A DNA stretch of 64,000 nt from Actinobacillus porcinus (GCF_901764995.1 NZ_CABFKI010000013.1:2967-66966), one strand, 5' to 3'. Numbered from the stretch's first letter, positions 47,261 to 57,316 are shown. Notes: generated by a model not told the origin, from the sequence alone. Made by a program: numbers and translations.

Positions 47261-48133
47261 ATGAACAACAAAACACATCCACATTTAACCGCACTTTGGC
47301 GTTTCAGCCAAGTATTTTGGTGGCGGTTTAATCAAAATAAACTGACCCAAGCTGCGGGGTCGCTGACCTATAGCACCATGCTTGCCATTGTTCCGTTGGT
47401 GATGGTGGTATTTTCGATTTTTACGGCTTTTCCTATGTTTAATGAAGTGACGGGGATGCTGAAAGAATTTATTTTTACTAACTTTGCACCTTCGGCAAGT
47501 GATGTGGTGGGGCAATATATTGATGAATTTGTGCATAACTCAAAGCAAATGAGCGCGGTTGGGATTGTGAGTTTAATCGCTGTGGCACTTTTGCTTATTC
47601 ATTCTATTGATACCACATTAAACGCCATTTGGAAGGCGCCGGCACGCAGTAAGATTTTTTCATTTACCATTTATTGGGCAATTTTAACCCTTGGTCCTAT
47701 TTTAATGGGGGCAAGTTTTGCGGTGAGTAGTTATGTGGCAAAAATCAGCGTATTCAATCATGAATTGGCATTGCCATTTGGGGTGAAGCTACTGAGTTTT
47801 GTCCCTTTTTTACTCACTTGGTTGAGCTTTACCTTTATTTATACCGTTGTGCCTAATCAAAAGGTGAATATAGGGTATGCGGCTTGCGGTGCTTTAATTG
47901 CGGCAACTTTCTTTACGCTCGGCAAAAAAGCCTTTGCTTGGTATATTTTAACCTTTCCGTCTTATCAAGTGATTTATGGCGCGATGGCAACCTTGCCATT
48001 AATGTTATTGTGGTTGCAATTAAGTTGGCTCTTTATTTTATTGGGGGCGCAACTGACCGCGGTATTGGATGATATGCGCCTGTTCAAACAAGGCAAATTG
48101 GATTTACAACAAGTTAAGGAGTATCAAGAATGA
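47261..48133 (+). CDS. YihY/UPF0761 family inner-membrane protein
   Basis: A 290-residue protein with about six membrane helices; [20 protein letters not shown] and [13 protein letters not shown] are characteristic of the YihY group. It was once named RNase BN by mistake; its real function is uncertain. It overlaps dtd by 4 bp (ATGA), the same pairing as yihY-dtd in E. coli. It lies 9 bp after the restriction system stop, so transcription may run in from there unless an internal promoter exists. Confidence 0.92.
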   Translation: MNNKTHPHLTALWRFSQVFWWRFNQNKLTQAAGSLTYSTMLAIVPLVMVVFSIFTAFPMFNEVTGMLKEFIFTNFAPSASDVVGQYIDEFVHNSKQMSAVGIVSLIAVALLLIHSIDTTLNAIWKAPARSKIFSFTIYWAILTLGPILMGASFAVSSYVAKISVFNHELALPFGVKLLSFVPFLLTWLSFTFIYTVVPNQKVNIGYAACGALIAATFFTLGKKAFAWYILTFPSYQVIYGAMATLPLMLLWLQLSWLFILLGAQLTAVLDDMRLFKQGKLDLQQVKEYQE

Positions 48134-48567
48134 TCGCATTAATTCAACGTGTGTCGCAGGCTCATGTGGATGTACATGGGGAACGGGTAGGCAAAATTGA
48201 TAAAGGATTGTTAGTTTTACTTGGCGTTGAAAAAGAGGATACGCGGGAAAAAGCAGATAAATTGGCAGAGAAAGTGCTGAATTATCGCGTTTTTAGTGAT
48301 GAAAATGACAAAATGAATTTGAACGTACAACAAGCCGGTGGTGAACTATTAATTGTTTCTCAATTTACGCTGGCAGCGGATACGCAAAAAGGCTTGCGCC
48401 CGAGCTTTTCTAAGGGGGCTGCACCAGAACTTGCCAATGCGCTTTATGACTATTTTGTGCAAAAGTGCGGTGAAAAAATTGGTGTTTCGACTGGGCGTTT
48501 TGCGGCAGATATGCAAGTTTCGTTAGTCAATGACGGGCCGGTGACCTTTTGGTTAAATGTGCCGTGA
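48130..48567 (+). CDS. dtd: D-aminoacyl-tRNA deacylase
   Basis: A 145-residue enzyme that removes D-amino acids wrongly attached to t[33 protein letters not shown] and the Gly-Pro motif NDGPVTFWL near the C-terminus are the family hallmarks. Translation is coupled to yihY by the ATGA overlap. A bidirectional terminator follows. Confidence 0.96.
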   Translation: MIALIQRVSQAHVDVHGERVGKIDKGLLVLLGVEKEDTREKADKLAEKVLNYRVFSDENDKMNLNVQQAGGELLIVSQFTLAADTQKGLRPSFSKGAAPELANALYDYFVQKCGEKIGVSTGRFAADMQVSLVNDGPVTFWLNVP

Positions 48568-48583
48568 TGACGGTAGTCTTGGT

Positions 48584-48630
48584 AAAAAAGTGCGGTGGAA
48601 AAACAAGTGGTTTTCTCACCGCGCTTTTTT
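48584..48630. terminator. Bidirectional terminator between dtd and satP
   Basis: AAAAAAGTGCGGTG and CACCGCGCTTTTTT pair with one mismatch around about 19 bases, with T-runs on both strands. It lies between convergent genes. One arm is an uptake signal with the last base changed on the other side. Confidence 0.8.
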
Positions 48631-48648
48631 GTTATAGGAAATGCGTTC

Positions 48649-49215
48649 TTATTTTGGTTCACCGATTGGTAAAATGGTGCGTCCGAAGCTTTCGTTGATA
48701 ATATCTGCGGCTGCTAAGTAGAAAGCTAATAATGCCGTTAATAAACCGAAATTACCACCGATATGGGTGATTGAATGATCGCCTGCGAAGTCACCTGCGG
48801 CTAACAAATAGAACGTGATGGTTAAGCTTAAGAAAATCGCTTGTAACGCACGTGCTTTCGCCAATGTGCCGAAGAACATCATTAACGTGAATGTGCCCCA
48901 AGCTACTAAATACCAACCTACAAATGGGGCTGTTACGCCTTCGGCGAAGAATACTTTGAGTAAAACAAATGACCACCAGAATGCACCGTAGCTCGTAAAC
49001 GCGGTGAAGCCAAAGGTATTCCCTTTTTTGTATTCAAACATGCCCGCGATCATTTGTGCGGTACCGCCAAATGCGATTCCCATTGCAAGCACTAAACCTA
49101 CGTTTTCGCCCGTGTAGGTGCCGTTGTTAATTAAACTTAATAACCACGTGGTTAATGCGAAGCCACATAAACCCAGTGGTGCCGGATTTGCCAAACCGTC
49201 TTTTGCTGCTGACAT
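48649..49215 (-). CDS. satP: Acetate/succinate transporter of the GPR1/FUN34/YaaH family
   Basis: A 188-residue membrane protein with six helices. The family motif NPAPLGLCGFALTTWLLSLIN is at the N-terminus, and FTSYGAFWWSF and AWGTFTLMMFFG are also typical. SatP exchanges acetate and succinate with protons. AAAAGGAAAATTT precedes the ATG. It is divergent from adhE, so two genes handling mixed-acid products share this 279-bp intergenic region. Confidence 0.93.
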   Translation of the reverse strand: MSAAKDGLANPAPLGLCGFALTTWLLSLINNGTYTGENVGLVLAMGIAFGGTAQMIAGMFEYKKGNTFGFTAFTSYGAFWWSFVLLKVFFAEGVTAPFVGWYLVAWGTFTLMMFFGTLAKARALQAIFLSLTITFYLLAAGDFAGDHSITHIGGNFGLLTALLAFYLAAADIINESFGRTILPIGEPK

Positions 49216-49375
49216 AAATTTTCCTTTTAAAATGAAATTGATAAGGGTGTAAAAAAGGGCGCTAGTATGGCGGATTTTGGCACCGAAATAAAGAAAAATT
49301 TTGCGTTAGAAAAACAAAATTGCAATCGATTTAGCGAAAGGTTTCAGCGATGTTTTTCTGTCATTAATCAGATTT

Positions 49376-49391
49376 TATGATCTAGATCACA
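49376..49391. promoter_or_regulatory. FNR/CRP-type site upstream of adhE
   Basis: TATGATCTAGATCACA contains the perfect dyad TGATCTAGATCA (49378-49389). It fits the FNR core TGAT-N4-ATCA and also CRP (TATGA-N6-TCACA, one base off). It is about 105 bp before the adhE start. Which protein binds cannot be decided from the sequence. Confidence 0.6.
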
Positions 49392-49494
49392 CTTTAGTTT
49401 TATTCAGTTAGATTTTGCTTTTGGTATAACCCTAAAGGCGTATAATTGCGCGTAGCTAAATTTTTCAATTTTTAACAACTTTAGGAGATTCATT

Positions 49495-52110
49495 ATGAGT
49501 AATGAAGTAAACAACGCGGTAAGTCCGGCTCAGGCAGAAGTGAATGCACTGGTTGAAAAGGGCTTGGTTGCTTTAGAACAATTCCGTCAGCTTAATCAAG
49601 AGCAAGTGGATTATATTGTGGCAAAAGCATCGGTAGCGGCTTTGGATCAGCATGGTACATTAGCGTTACACGCAGTGGAAGAAACAGGTCGTGGTGTGTT
49701 TGAAGATAAAGCCACTAAAAATCTTTTTGCCTGTGAATATGTGGTGAATAATATGCGCCACTTAAAAACTGCAGGGGTAATCAGTCATGATGATGTTACC
49801 GGTATTACTGAAATCGCGGATCCTGTAGGGGTGATTTGCGGGGTAACACCAACCACTAACCCAACTTCAACCGCGATTTTTAAATCATTAATTGCGTTAA
49901 AAACACGTAACCCAATTGTTTTCGCTTTCCATCCTTCGGCACAAAAATCTTCTGCACATGCCGCGCAAATTGTTCGTGATGCCGCGATTGCAGCCGGTGC
50001 GCCTGAAAATTGTATCCAATGGATCGAAACACCATCAATGGAAGGGACTTCTGCATTAATGAAACACCCGGGTATTGCGACTATTTTAGCAACAGGCGGT
50101 AACGCGATGGTGGAAGCCGCTTATTCTTGCGGTAAACCTGCATTAGGCGTTGGGGCAGGTAACGTGCCGGCTTACGTGGAAAAATCTGCCAATGTAAAAC
50201 AAGCTGTACATGATATTGTGATGTCGAAATCATTTGATAACGGTATGGTGTGCGCGTCAGAACAAGCGGCGATTGTGGATGAAGAAATCTATGATGAATT
50301 TGTGAACGAAATTAAATCTTATGGTGTATATTTCGTGAACAAAAAAGAGAAAGCCTTGCTTGAAGAATTTATGTTTGGTGTCAAAGCGAACAGTAAAAAC
50401 TGTGCAGGTGCAAAATTAAATGCCAATGTGGTAGGTAAACCGGCGGCTTGGATCGCAGAACAAGCGGGCTTTACTGTCCCTGCTAAAACCAATATTTTAG
50501 TGGCAGAATGTGAAGAAGTGGGTGAAAAAGAGCCGTTAACTCGTGAAAAACTTTCCCCGGTACTTGCCTTATTAAAATCACATTCTCGTGAACAAGGTTT
50601 GGATATGGCTGAAGCGATGGTGGAATTCCACGGTTTAGGTCACTCTGCAGCCATTCATACCAAAGATGCTGAATTAGCTCGTTCATTTGGTGAACGTGTG
50701 AAAGCCATTCGTGTTATTTGGAATTCACCTTCAACCTTTGGCGGTATTGGTGATGTGTATAACTCTTTCTTACCATCGTTAACACTGGGTTGTGGTTCAT
50801 ACGGTAAAAACTCCGTAGGCAACAACGTAAGTGCCTTGAACTTAATCAATATCAAACGCTTGGGAAGACGGAGAAATAATATGCAATGGTTTAAAGTGCC
50901 TTCAAAAATCTACTTTGAACGCGATTCAATTCAGTATTTACAAACCATGAAAGGTGTTAATCGCGTAATGATCGTGACTGACCGTTCTATGGTAGATTTA
51001 GGTTTTGTGGAAAAAATCGCAGAACAATTGCGTTTAAATCACCAAGGTATTACTTACCAATTATTTGCGGATGTTGAGCCAAATCCAAGTATCCAAACGG
51101 TTCAACGTGGTACAGCATTAATGCGTAGCTTCCAACCTGATACGATTATTGCATTAGGTGGTGGTTCGCCAATGGATGCGGCAAAAGTTATGTGGTTATT
51201 CTATGAACAACCTGAAGTAGATTTCCGTGACTTAGTCCAAAAATTCATGGATATCCGTAAACGTGCGTTCAAATTCCCACAATTAGGTCGTAAAGCGAAA
51301 TTTATCGGTATCCCAACCACATCAGGTACAGGTTCTGAAGTAACCCCATTTGCGGTAATCACTGACGGTGACAAAAAATACCCATTGGCAGACTATTCAT
51401 TAACCCCAACAATCGCCATTGTTGACCCGGCATTAGTCATGTCAGTACCAAGCCATATCGCAGCGGATACCGGTTTAGACGTATTAACTCACGCCACAGA
51501 AGCTTATGTGTCTGTATTGGCAAATGACTTTACCGATGGTCTTGCACTACAAGCGATTAAATTAGTGTTTGAGAACCTTGAAGAATCCGTGAAAAAAGCT
51601 ACACCGGAATCACGTGAAAAAATGCATAACGCCTCAACCATGGCGGGTATGGCATTTGCCAATGCATTCTTGGGGATTTGTCACTCAATGGCACACAAAA
51701 TCGGTGGTAAATTCCACGTGGTACATGGTCGCGCAAACGCCATTCTTATGCCGCATGTTATTCGTTACAACGGTACTCGCCCAACGAAATTGGCAACATG
51801 GCCGAAATATAATAGCTATGTGGCAGATAAACGCTATCAAGATATTGCTCGCGCTCTTGGTTTGCCTGCATCAACACCAGCAGAAGGCGTTGAATCATTT
51901 GCAAAAGCATTCCACGATTTAGCAGTACGCTGTGGCGTGAAAATGAGCTTCCGTGAACAAGGGTTAGATGAACAAGAATTTATCGGCTCACTTCACGAAG
52001 TCGCATTACTTTCATTTGAAGACCAATGCACGCCTGCAAACCCACGTTTGGCAATGGTTGAAGATATGGAAGAAATCATGCGTAAAGCTTATTATGGTGA
52101 AAATCAATAA
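49495..52110 (+). CDS. adhE: Bifunctional acetaldehyde-CoA/alcohol dehydrogenase
   Basis: An 871-residue fusion that reduces acetyl-CoA to acetaldehyde and then ethanol, regenerating NAD in fermentation. Residues about 1-440 are the aldehyde dehydrogenase with catalytic Cys in FDNGMVCASEQ; a linker (GRRRNNMQWFKVP) leads to the iron-dependent alcohol dehydrogenase, whose metal-binding His residues are in CHSMAHKIGGKFHVVHGRAN. AACTTTAGGAGATTC precedes the ATG. AdhE normally assembles into filaments (spirosomes). Its terminator follows 24 bp after the stop. Confidence 0.98.
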   Translation: MSNEVNNAVSPAQAEVNALVEKGLVALEQFRQLNQEQVDYIVAKASVAALDQHGTLALHAVEETGRGVFEDKATKNLFACEYVVNNMRHLKTAGVISHDDVTGITEIADPVGVICGVTPTTNPTSTAIFKSLIALKTRNPIVFAFHPSAQKSSAHAAQIVRDAAIAAGAPENCIQWIETPSMEGTSALMKHPGIATILATGGNAMVEAAYSCGKPALGVGAGNVPAYVEKSANVKQAVHDIVMSKSFDNGMVCASEQAAIVDEEIYDEFVNEIKSYGVYFVNKKEKALLEEFMFGVKANSKNCAGAKLNANVVGKPAAWIAEQAGFTVPAKTNILVAECEEVGEKEPLTREKLSPVLALLKSHSREQGLDMAEAMVEFHGLGHSAAIHTKDAELARSFGERVKAIRVIWNSPSTFGGIGDVYNSFLPSLTLGCGSYGKNSVGNNVSALNLINIKRLGRRRNNMQWFKVPSKIYFERDSIQYLQTMKGVNRVMIVTDRSMVDLGFVEKIAEQLRLNHQGITYQLFADVEPNPSIQTVQRGTALMRSFQPDTIIALGGGSPMDAAKVMWLFYEQPEVDFRDLVQKFMDIRKRAFKFPQLGRKAKFIGIPTTSGTGSEVTPFAVITDGDKKYPLADYSLTPTIAIVDPALVMSVPSHIAADTGLDVLTHATEAYVSVLANDFTDGLALQAIKLVFENLEESVKKATPESREKMHNASTMAGMAFANAFLGICHSMAHKIGGKFHVVHGRANAILMPHVIRYNGTRPTKLATWPKYNSYVADKRYQDIARALGLPASTPAEGVESFAKAFHDLAVRCGVKMSFREQGLDEQEFIGSLHEVALLSFEDQCTPANPRLAMVEDMEEIMRKAYYGENQ

Positions 52111-52133
52111 TCACTAAAACTCAGTAAAATTTA

Positions 52134-52173
52134 ACCGCACTTTATTCACGCAATAAAGTGCGGTTATTTTTTT
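52134..52173 (+). terminator. adhE terminator made of paired uptake signals
   Basis: ACCGCACTTTATT, a 5-base loop and AATAAAGTGCGGT form a perfect 13-bp stem followed by TATTTTTTT. Confidence 0.9.
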
Positions 52174-52294
52174 GTCTTTTTTCTAACAGATCTTATTGTT
52201 ATTGGTATCAATACGATAGCCAAAGCCTGCTATATTTTTTAGCTTAAAGGCGTACAATATGCCTTATTATTTTACTAGGAAATGGAGCTGTACT

Positions 52295-53284
52295 ATGAAA
52301 GTCGCTGTATATAGCACGAAAAACTACGACCGCAAACACCTTGAAATCGCGAACCAAAAATTTGGTTTCGAACTCGAATTCTTCGATTTCTTATTAAGTG
52401 AAAAAACCGTCAAAATGGCAGAAGGTGCCGAGGCGGTTTGTATTTTTGTTAATGATGACGGTAGCCGAGCAGTCTTAGAAAAACTGGCAAAAATTGGCGT
52501 AAAAACTATCGCTTTACGTTGCGCCGGGTTCAATAATGTGGATTTAGACGCTGCTAAAGAATTGGGGTTAAATGTCGTTCGTGTGCCGGCTTATTCGCCT
52601 GAAGCGGTAGCAGAACACGCCGTGGGTTTAATGCTCACGCTTAACCGCCGTATTCATAAAGCCTACCAACGTACGCGTGATGCCAATTTCTCGCTCGAAG
52701 GTTTAACCGGCTTTAATATGCACGGTAAAACCGCCGGGATTATCGGGACGGGTAAAATCGGTATCGCCACGATGCGTATTTTAAAGGGCTTTGGCATGGA
52801 ATTATTGGCATACGACCCGTTTAAAAATCCACAAGTGGAGGAATTAGGCGGTCAGTATGTGAGCTTAGATGAACTTTACGCGCGTTCGCACATTATCAGC
52901 CTTCATTGCCCGGCTACGCCTGAGAATTATCACTTACTCAACGAAACCGCATTTAATAAAATGCGTGATGGCGTGATGATCATCAACACCAGCCGTGGTG
53001 CGTTAATTGACAGCCAAGCCGCCATTGAAGCATTGAAACGCCAAAAAATCGGTGCCTTAGGTATGGATGTGTATGAAAATGAACGTGAACTGTTCTTTGA
53101 AGATAAATCGAACGATGTGATTACCGATGATGTTTTCCGCCGTTTATCTTCTTGCCATAATGTGCTTTTTACCGGACACCAAGCATTTTTGACCGAAGAA
53201 GCGTTAAATAATATCTCCGATGTGACACTTTCTAACATTTTAGAAATTGAACAGACAGGAAAATGCGGGAATAGCGTGCTTTAA
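52295..53284 (+). CDS. ldhA: D-lactate dehydrogenase (fermentative)
   Basis: A 329-residue NAD-dependent enzyme of the D-2-hydroxyacid family that reduces pyruvate to D-lactate. The nucleotide motif is GKTAGIIGTGKIGIATMRI near residue 145; catalytic residues lie in INTSRGALID (Arg), YENERELFFED (Glu) and FTGHQAFLTEEAL (His). I start at ATG 52295 (MKVAVYSTKNYDRK) with GGAG 7-8 bp upstream; the frame extends 12 codons further to 52259. With pflB and adhE it completes a mixed-acid set in this window. Confidence 0.96.
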   Translation: MKVAVYSTKNYDRKHLEIANQKFGFELEFFDFLLSEKTVKMAEGAEAVCIFVNDDGSRAVLEKLAKIGVKTIALRCAGFNNVDLDAAKELGLNVVRVPAYSPEAVAEHAVGLMLTLNRRIHKAYQRTRDANFSLEGLTGFNMHGKTAGIIGTGKIGIATMRILKGFGMELLAYDPFKNPQVEELGGQYVSLDELYARSHIISLHCPATPENYHLLNETAFNKMRDGVMIINTSRGALIDSQAAIEALKRQKIGALGMDVYENERELFFEDKSNDVITDDVFRRLSSCHNVLFTGHQAFLTEEALNNISDVTLSNILEIEQTGKCGNSVL

Positions 53285-53292
53285 AGAGAATG

Positions 53293-53320
53293 AAAGGCTG
53301 AACCGGGTTCAGCCTTTTCT
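53293..53320. terminator. Terminator between ldhA and pyrE
   Basis: AAAGGCTGAACC and GGTTCAGCCTTT form a 12-bp stem with a tight loop, followed by TCT on the plus strand. It lies 9 bp after the ldhA stop between convergent genes. It is one of the few terminators here without an uptake signal. Confidence 0.75.
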
Positions 53321-53324
53321 AGGC

Positions 53325-53966
53325 TTAAACGCCAAATTCTGCACGATAGGCTTTCATGGCAGGAAGATATTGGCTGTATTGACTGTCATTTTCAATGAAT
53401 TGCATTAAGTCATCTAAATCTACAATAGATAACACGTTACATTGATAATCGCGTTCTACTTCTTGAATGGCAGATAAATCGCCTTTGCCGCGTTCTTTAC
53501 GATTTAAGGCAATAACCACCGCACTTAATGTAGCGCCGTTTGCCGCAATAATATCCATCGCTTCACGAATTGCCGTTCCTGCGGTAATCACATCATCCAC
53601 CAATAACACCTTGCCTTGTAATGGCGAACCAATAAGATTGCCACCTTCCCCATGATCTTTGGCTTCTTTACGGTTGAAGCATACCGGTTTGTCTAAACCA
53701 AATTGATTGAATAACGCCACCGAAACCGTTGTTCCAATCGGAATGCCTTTGTAAGCCGGGCCAAAAATAACATCGTAAGTTAAACCGCTGGCTTGAATCG
53801 CAGCGGCGTAAAATTCGCCTAAACGGGCTAAATCTGCCCCGGTGTTAAATAATCCGGCATTAAAAAAATAAGGGCTAATGCGACCGGATTTTAAGGTGAA
53901 TTCCCCAAAGCGTAATACATTTCGACTTAAAGCAAATTTGATAAATTCCGATTTGTAGTTTTGCAT
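53325..53966 (-). CDS. pyrE: Orotate phosphoribosyltransferase
   Basis: A 213-residue enzyme that joins orotate and PRPP to make OMP in pyrimidine synthesis. The PRPP loop is [19 protein letters not shown] near residue 118, and [13 protein letters not shown] and [13 protein letters not shown] form the flexible active-site region. It lies 66 bp after rph on the same strand, as in E. coli, where an attenuator controls pyrE in that gap; I do not see a clear attenuator hairpin here. Confidence 0.97.
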   Translation of the reverse strand: MQNYKSEFIKFALSRNVLRFGEFTLKSGRISPYFFNAGLFNTGADLARLGEFYAAAIQASGLTYDVIFGPAYKGIPIGTTVSVALFNQFGLDKPVCFNRKEAKDHGEGGNLIGSPLQGKVLLVDDVITAGTAIREAMDIIAANGATLSAVVIALNRKERGKGDLSAIQEVERDYQCNVLSIVDLDDLMQFIENDSQYSQYLPAMKAYRAEFGV

Positions 53967-54032
53967 ATTGCAATGATCCTTTTATTTTTAACAAATAGAA
54001 AAAAGGACAGAAATAGCTCTGCCCTATGATGA

Positions 54033-54749
54033 TTAATGTGCTAATGCGGCACGTTGTGCCACAAAAATTTGTTCGCAACCTTGTTTAGCTAAATCGAGTA
54101 ATTGTAATAATTCTTCATGAGAAAAGGGTTCGCCTTCCGCCGTACCTTGTACTTCAATCATACGACCGTCTTCCATCATCACCACGTTCATATCGGTTTC
54201 CGCCGCGCTGTCTTCCACATATTCTAAATCGCATACAGGGGTACCCTCTACGATACCCACAGAAATGGCCGCCACTAAGCCTTTAATAGGGTTCGTTTTT
54301 AATGTGCCATTTGCCCTTAAACCATTAATCGCATCGATTAATGCTACGCAAGCCCCAGTGATAGACGCGGTGCGCGTACCGCCGTCAGCTTGGATAACAT
54401 CGCAGTCTAAGGTAATTGAACGTTCGCCCAAGGCTTCTAAGTCCACCATAGCACGTAATGAACGCGCGATTAAACGTTGGATTTCCATGGTACGCCCGCC
54501 TTGTTTACCTTTTGCCGCTTCACGTTGCATACGACTATGAGTTGAACGCGGCAACATACCGTATTCTGCCGTGACCCAACCTTGCCCCTGTCCTTTTAAA
54601 AAGCGCGGAACGGTTTCATCCACAGACGCAGTACAAAGCACTTTCGTATCACCAAACTCTACTAAGACAGATCCTTCGGCATGTTTGGTGTAATTTCGGG
54701 TAATTTTAATGGGACGGGGTTGGTGATTAGCTCGTTCATTTGGGCGCAT
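54033..54749 (-). CDS. rph: Ribonuclease PH
   Basis: A 238-residue phosphate-dependent exoribonuclease that trims tRNA 3' ends. [20 protein letters not shown] and the active region [19 protein letters not shown] are family hallmarks, as is [19 protein letters not shown]. The C-terminus is complete, unlike the frameshifted rph of E. coli K-12. It is divergent from yicC across 115 bp and probably heads the rph-pyrE transcript. Confidence 0.96.
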   Translation of the reverse strand: MRPNERANHQPRPIKITRNYTKHAEGSVLVEFGDTKVLCTASVDETVPRFLKGQGQGWVTAEYGMLPRSTHSRMQREAAKGKQGGRTMEIQRLIARSLRAMVDLEALGERSITLDCDVIQADGGTRTASITGACVALIDAINGLRANGTLKTNPIKGLVAAISVGIVEGTPVCDLEYVEDSAAETDMNVVMMEDGRMIEVQGTAEGEPFSHEELLQLLDLAKQGCEQIFVAQRAALAH

Positions 54750-54864
54750 GGTTAATTCCTTATTCTCTGTAAAAATCGCGCTATTCTAACACGCAAAATG
54801 ACATCCGTGAAATTTCCCAGTACAATAACCGCGGTAAATTGATATATAAATCCAGGAGAAAGAT

Positions 54865-55728
54865 ATGATTTACAGTATGACCGCTTTTGCACGCCACGAA
54901 ATCAAAAAAGATTGGGGCGATGCCGTATGGGAAATTCGTTCTGTTAACCAACGTTATTTAGAAAATTTTTTCCGTTTACCCGAACAATTCCGTGGGTTAG
55001 AAAATAGCTTGCGCGAAAAACTGCGCCAAAATCTAACGCGCGGTAAAATTGAATGTAGCTTGCGCATTGATAGCAAAAAAGTTGCCGCGACAGAGTTACA
55101 TCTGAATCAAGACCTAGCCAATCAAGTGATTCAATCGCTAAAATGGATTAAAGCGCAAGCAGGCGAAGGGGAAATTAATTTAACGGATGTTTTGCGTTAT
55201 CCCGGTGTCGTAGAAACCCCGGAGCAAGATTTGGATGTCATTAGCCAAGATTTGTTAGCCGCCTTTGATACCTTGCTACAAGAGTTCATTGCTATGCGTG
55301 GGCGCGAAGGCGAGAAATTGCAAGCCATTATTCAGCAACGTTTGGATGCCATTTCGGTGGAAGCCAATAAAGTGCGGTCAAAAATGCCGGAGATTTTACA
55401 ATGGCAGCGCGATCGCTTATTGCAACGCTTTGAAGAAGTGCAAGTTTCCCCTGATCCTACACGTTTAGAACAAGAAATGATCCTGCTGGCACAACGTGTG
55501 GATGTGGCAGAAGAATTGGATCGCTTGCAAATGCACGTCAAAGAAACCACGTCTATTTTGAACAAAGGCGGTGCAGTGGGACGTAAATTGGACTTTATGA
55601 TGCAAGAACTTAACCGCGAATCAAATACCTTAGCCTCAAAATCGATCAATGCTGATGTCACGGCTTCTGCGGTTGAATTAAAAGTATTGATTGAACAAAT
55701 GCGTGAACAAATTCAGAACTTGGAGTAG
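54865..55728 (+). CDS. yicC: YicC-family endoribonuclease
   Basis: A 287-residue protein with the YicC N-terminal domain (MIYSMTAFARHEIKKDWGDA) and the C-terminal DUF1732 part (LDFMMQELNRESNTLASKS), separated by a helical stretch. YicC proteins are metal-dependent RNases reported to affect small RNA stability. Divergent from rph, as in E. coli. CAGGAGAAAGAT precedes the ATG. ygfZ starts 3 bp after its stop, indicating co-transcription. Confidence 0.94.
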   Translation: MIYSMTAFARHEIKKDWGDAVWEIRSVNQRYLENFFRLPEQFRGLENSLREKLRQNLTRGKIECSLRIDSKKVAATELHLNQDLANQVIQSLKWIKAQAGEGEINLTDVLRYPGVVETPEQDLDVISQDLLAAFDTLLQEFIAMRGREGEKLQAIIQQRLDAISVEANKVRSKMPEILQWQRDRLLQRFEEVQVSPDPTRLEQEMILLAQRVDVAEELDRLQMHVKETTSILNKGGAVGRKLDFMMQELNRESNTLASKSINADVTASAVELKVLIEQMREQIQNLE

Positions 55729-55731
55729 ATC

Positions 55732-56556
55732 ATGGCACTCATTCATCTTAGCCAATATCAATTGATTGAGATTACAGGCGTTGATGCGGAAAAATATTTG
55801 CAAGGACAAATCACCGCGGATGTGACAAAACTGACAATCGGTGCATCAACCTTAACTGCCCATTGCGATCCTAAAGGTAAAATGACGGGGCTTTTCCGCT
55901 TAATCCGCCTTTCTACTGAGCAATTTTATTTGTTGGTGAGAACGGAGTTATTACCGACCGCACTGGATCAGTTAAAGAAATATGCGGTATTTTCAAAAGT
56001 CACCTTCACGCCGGTAGAATCCCAAATTGTCGGCATAATTGACGACAGTAGCAAGATTTCAGCGCAGGTTTGTGTTGAATTCGGTAATCGGAAAATTCTG
56101 ATCAACCCTGAAAGCGCGGTGAATATGAGCGAAGATTTTATGTGCTGGGATGTTGCCGATATTCAGCAAGGCTACCCAATTTTGACGGCTAAAGCTCAAG
56201 GGAAATTTATTCCGCAAGCGTTAAATTTGCAAGCCATTGAACAAGCCATTTCTTTTGCCAAGGGCTGTTATATTGGGCAAGAAACTGTCGCACGCGCAAA
56301 ATATCGTGGTGCCAATAAACGAGCGATGTTTGCGTTTAAAGCGGAAACAGAGACGGTTCCAGAAATCGGGGGCGAAATTGAAATGCAATTGGAAAGTGGT
56401 TGGCGTAAAACGGGTACGATTCTAAGTGCGGTGAATGTTGATGGTGTTTTATGGTTACAGGTTGTTTTGAGTAATCAACTTGAAGAACACCAAGCATTTA
56501 GACTGACAGAAACGCACACGGCGTTGGAAATGTTAGCATTGCCTTATGGTTTGTAA
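55732..56556 (+). CDS. ygfZ: tRNA-modifying/Fe-S assembly factor YgfZ
   Basis: A 274-residue folate-binding protein of the aminomethyltransferase fold. The diagnostic motif is FAKGCYIGQETVARAKYRG near residue 180, with the conserved Cys. YgfZ supports some iron-sulfur enzymes such as MiaB. The N-terminal domain contains DVTKLTIGASTLTAHCDPKG. It follows yicC by 3 bp. A two-hairpin repeat lies just past the stop. Confidence 0.94.
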   Translation: MALIHLSQYQLIEITGVDAEKYLQGQITADVTKLTIGASTLTAHCDPKGKMTGLFRLIRLSTEQFYLLVRTELLPTALDQLKKYAVFSKVTFTPVESQIVGIIDDSSKISAQVCVEFGNRKILINPESAVNMSEDFMCWDVADIQQGYPILTAKAQGKFIPQALNLQAIEQAISFAKGCYIGQETVARAKYRGANKRAMFAFKAETETVPEIGGEIEMQLESGWRKTGTILSAVNVDGVLWLQVVLSNQLEEHQAFRLTETHTALEMLALPYGL

Positions 56557-56562
56557 TGGTAG

Positions 56563-56682
56563 TTGCACAAGACGATCGTTGAGCCTGTCGAAACGTAAGT
56601 CTTGTGCAGTCACCACTGAAATGTCTTATGGTTCGACAAGCTCACCAACCGCCATTTCAGTTTTGCGCAAGTGCTGCATAAT
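56563..56682. repeat. Two-hairpin repeat element, copy 4 (inverted)
   Basis: Hairpin B (56563-56608; TTGCACAAGAC to GTCTTGTGCA) then hairpin A (56616-56660; CTGAAATG to CATTTCAG), in the same orientation as copy 2. The right outer arm (GCTGCATAAT) matches the terminal sequence of copies 1 and 2. It lies between convergent ygfZ and greB and could end both transcripts. Confidence 0.85.
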
Positions 56683-56707
56683 GCCGTTTATTTTGCCTAT
56701 TACACCT

Positions 56708-57184
56708 TTATTTTTCATACCAAATTCGATTGATATAAAACGTGACTTTCCCCGATGGCGTGTCAACACGGACTTCGTCATCCAAACTTTTGCCAATCAG
56801 AGCACGTGCCACGGGGGAATCCACGGAAATCCAGTTTTTGGCAGGATCAAATTCATCGCAGCCCACAATGCGATATTGTTTCAATTCCCCCTCTTCTGTT
56901 TCCAACTCGACCCAAGCACCAAAAAAGACCTTGCCTTCTTGGCGCGCGTGGTAATCCACAATTTGCAAGACTTCCAATCGTTTCATTAGAAAGCGTACAC
57001 GGCGGTCAATTTCGCGCAAACGGCGTTTGCCGTAAATATATTCCGCATTTTCGCTACGATCCCCTAATGCAGCCGCATCAGAAACCGCTTGAGTCACTTT
57101 GGGGCGTTCTTCTTTCCATAAATATTTCAATTCTTGGTCTAAGGCGTTCCAGCCTTGGCGTGTGATGTAATTGGATTTTGCCAT
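56708..57184 (-). CDS. greB: Transcript cleavage factor GreB
   Basis: A 158-residue protein that enters the RNA polymerase channel and rescues backtracked complexes. The N-terminal coiled coil (about 1-75) has the acidic tip ALGDRSENAEYIYGK with the catalytic Asp/Glu, and the C-terminal FKBP-like domain includes SVDSPVARALIGKSLDDEV. WNALDQELKYLWKEERPKV, with extra bulky residues, favours GreB over GreA. It is convergent with ygfZ across a repeat element. Confidence 0.95.
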   Translation of the reverse strand: MAKSNYITRQGWNALDQELKYLWKEERPKVTQAVSDAAALGDRSENAEYIYGKRRLREIDRRVRFLMKRLEVLQIVDYHARQEGKVFFGAWVELETEEGELKQYRIVGCDEFDPAKNWISVDSPVARALIGKSLDDEVRVDTPSGKVTFYINRIWYEK

Positions 57185-57316
57185 TTTTTCTTAAAGTGCG
57201 GTCAAAAAGATTTCAGTTTTGGGATTATATCACCATTGAAAATTTGCATAAACGTTCATATCAGCGTATTATCTGACCGCAAAACTCAGCTTATTTAGGA
57301 ACAATGGAGTCAAGTT

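Noticed and set aside
52200-52294. An FNR site before ldhA (TTGGTATCAA)
   Set aside because: The half sites lack the four-base spacer of the FNR consensus.
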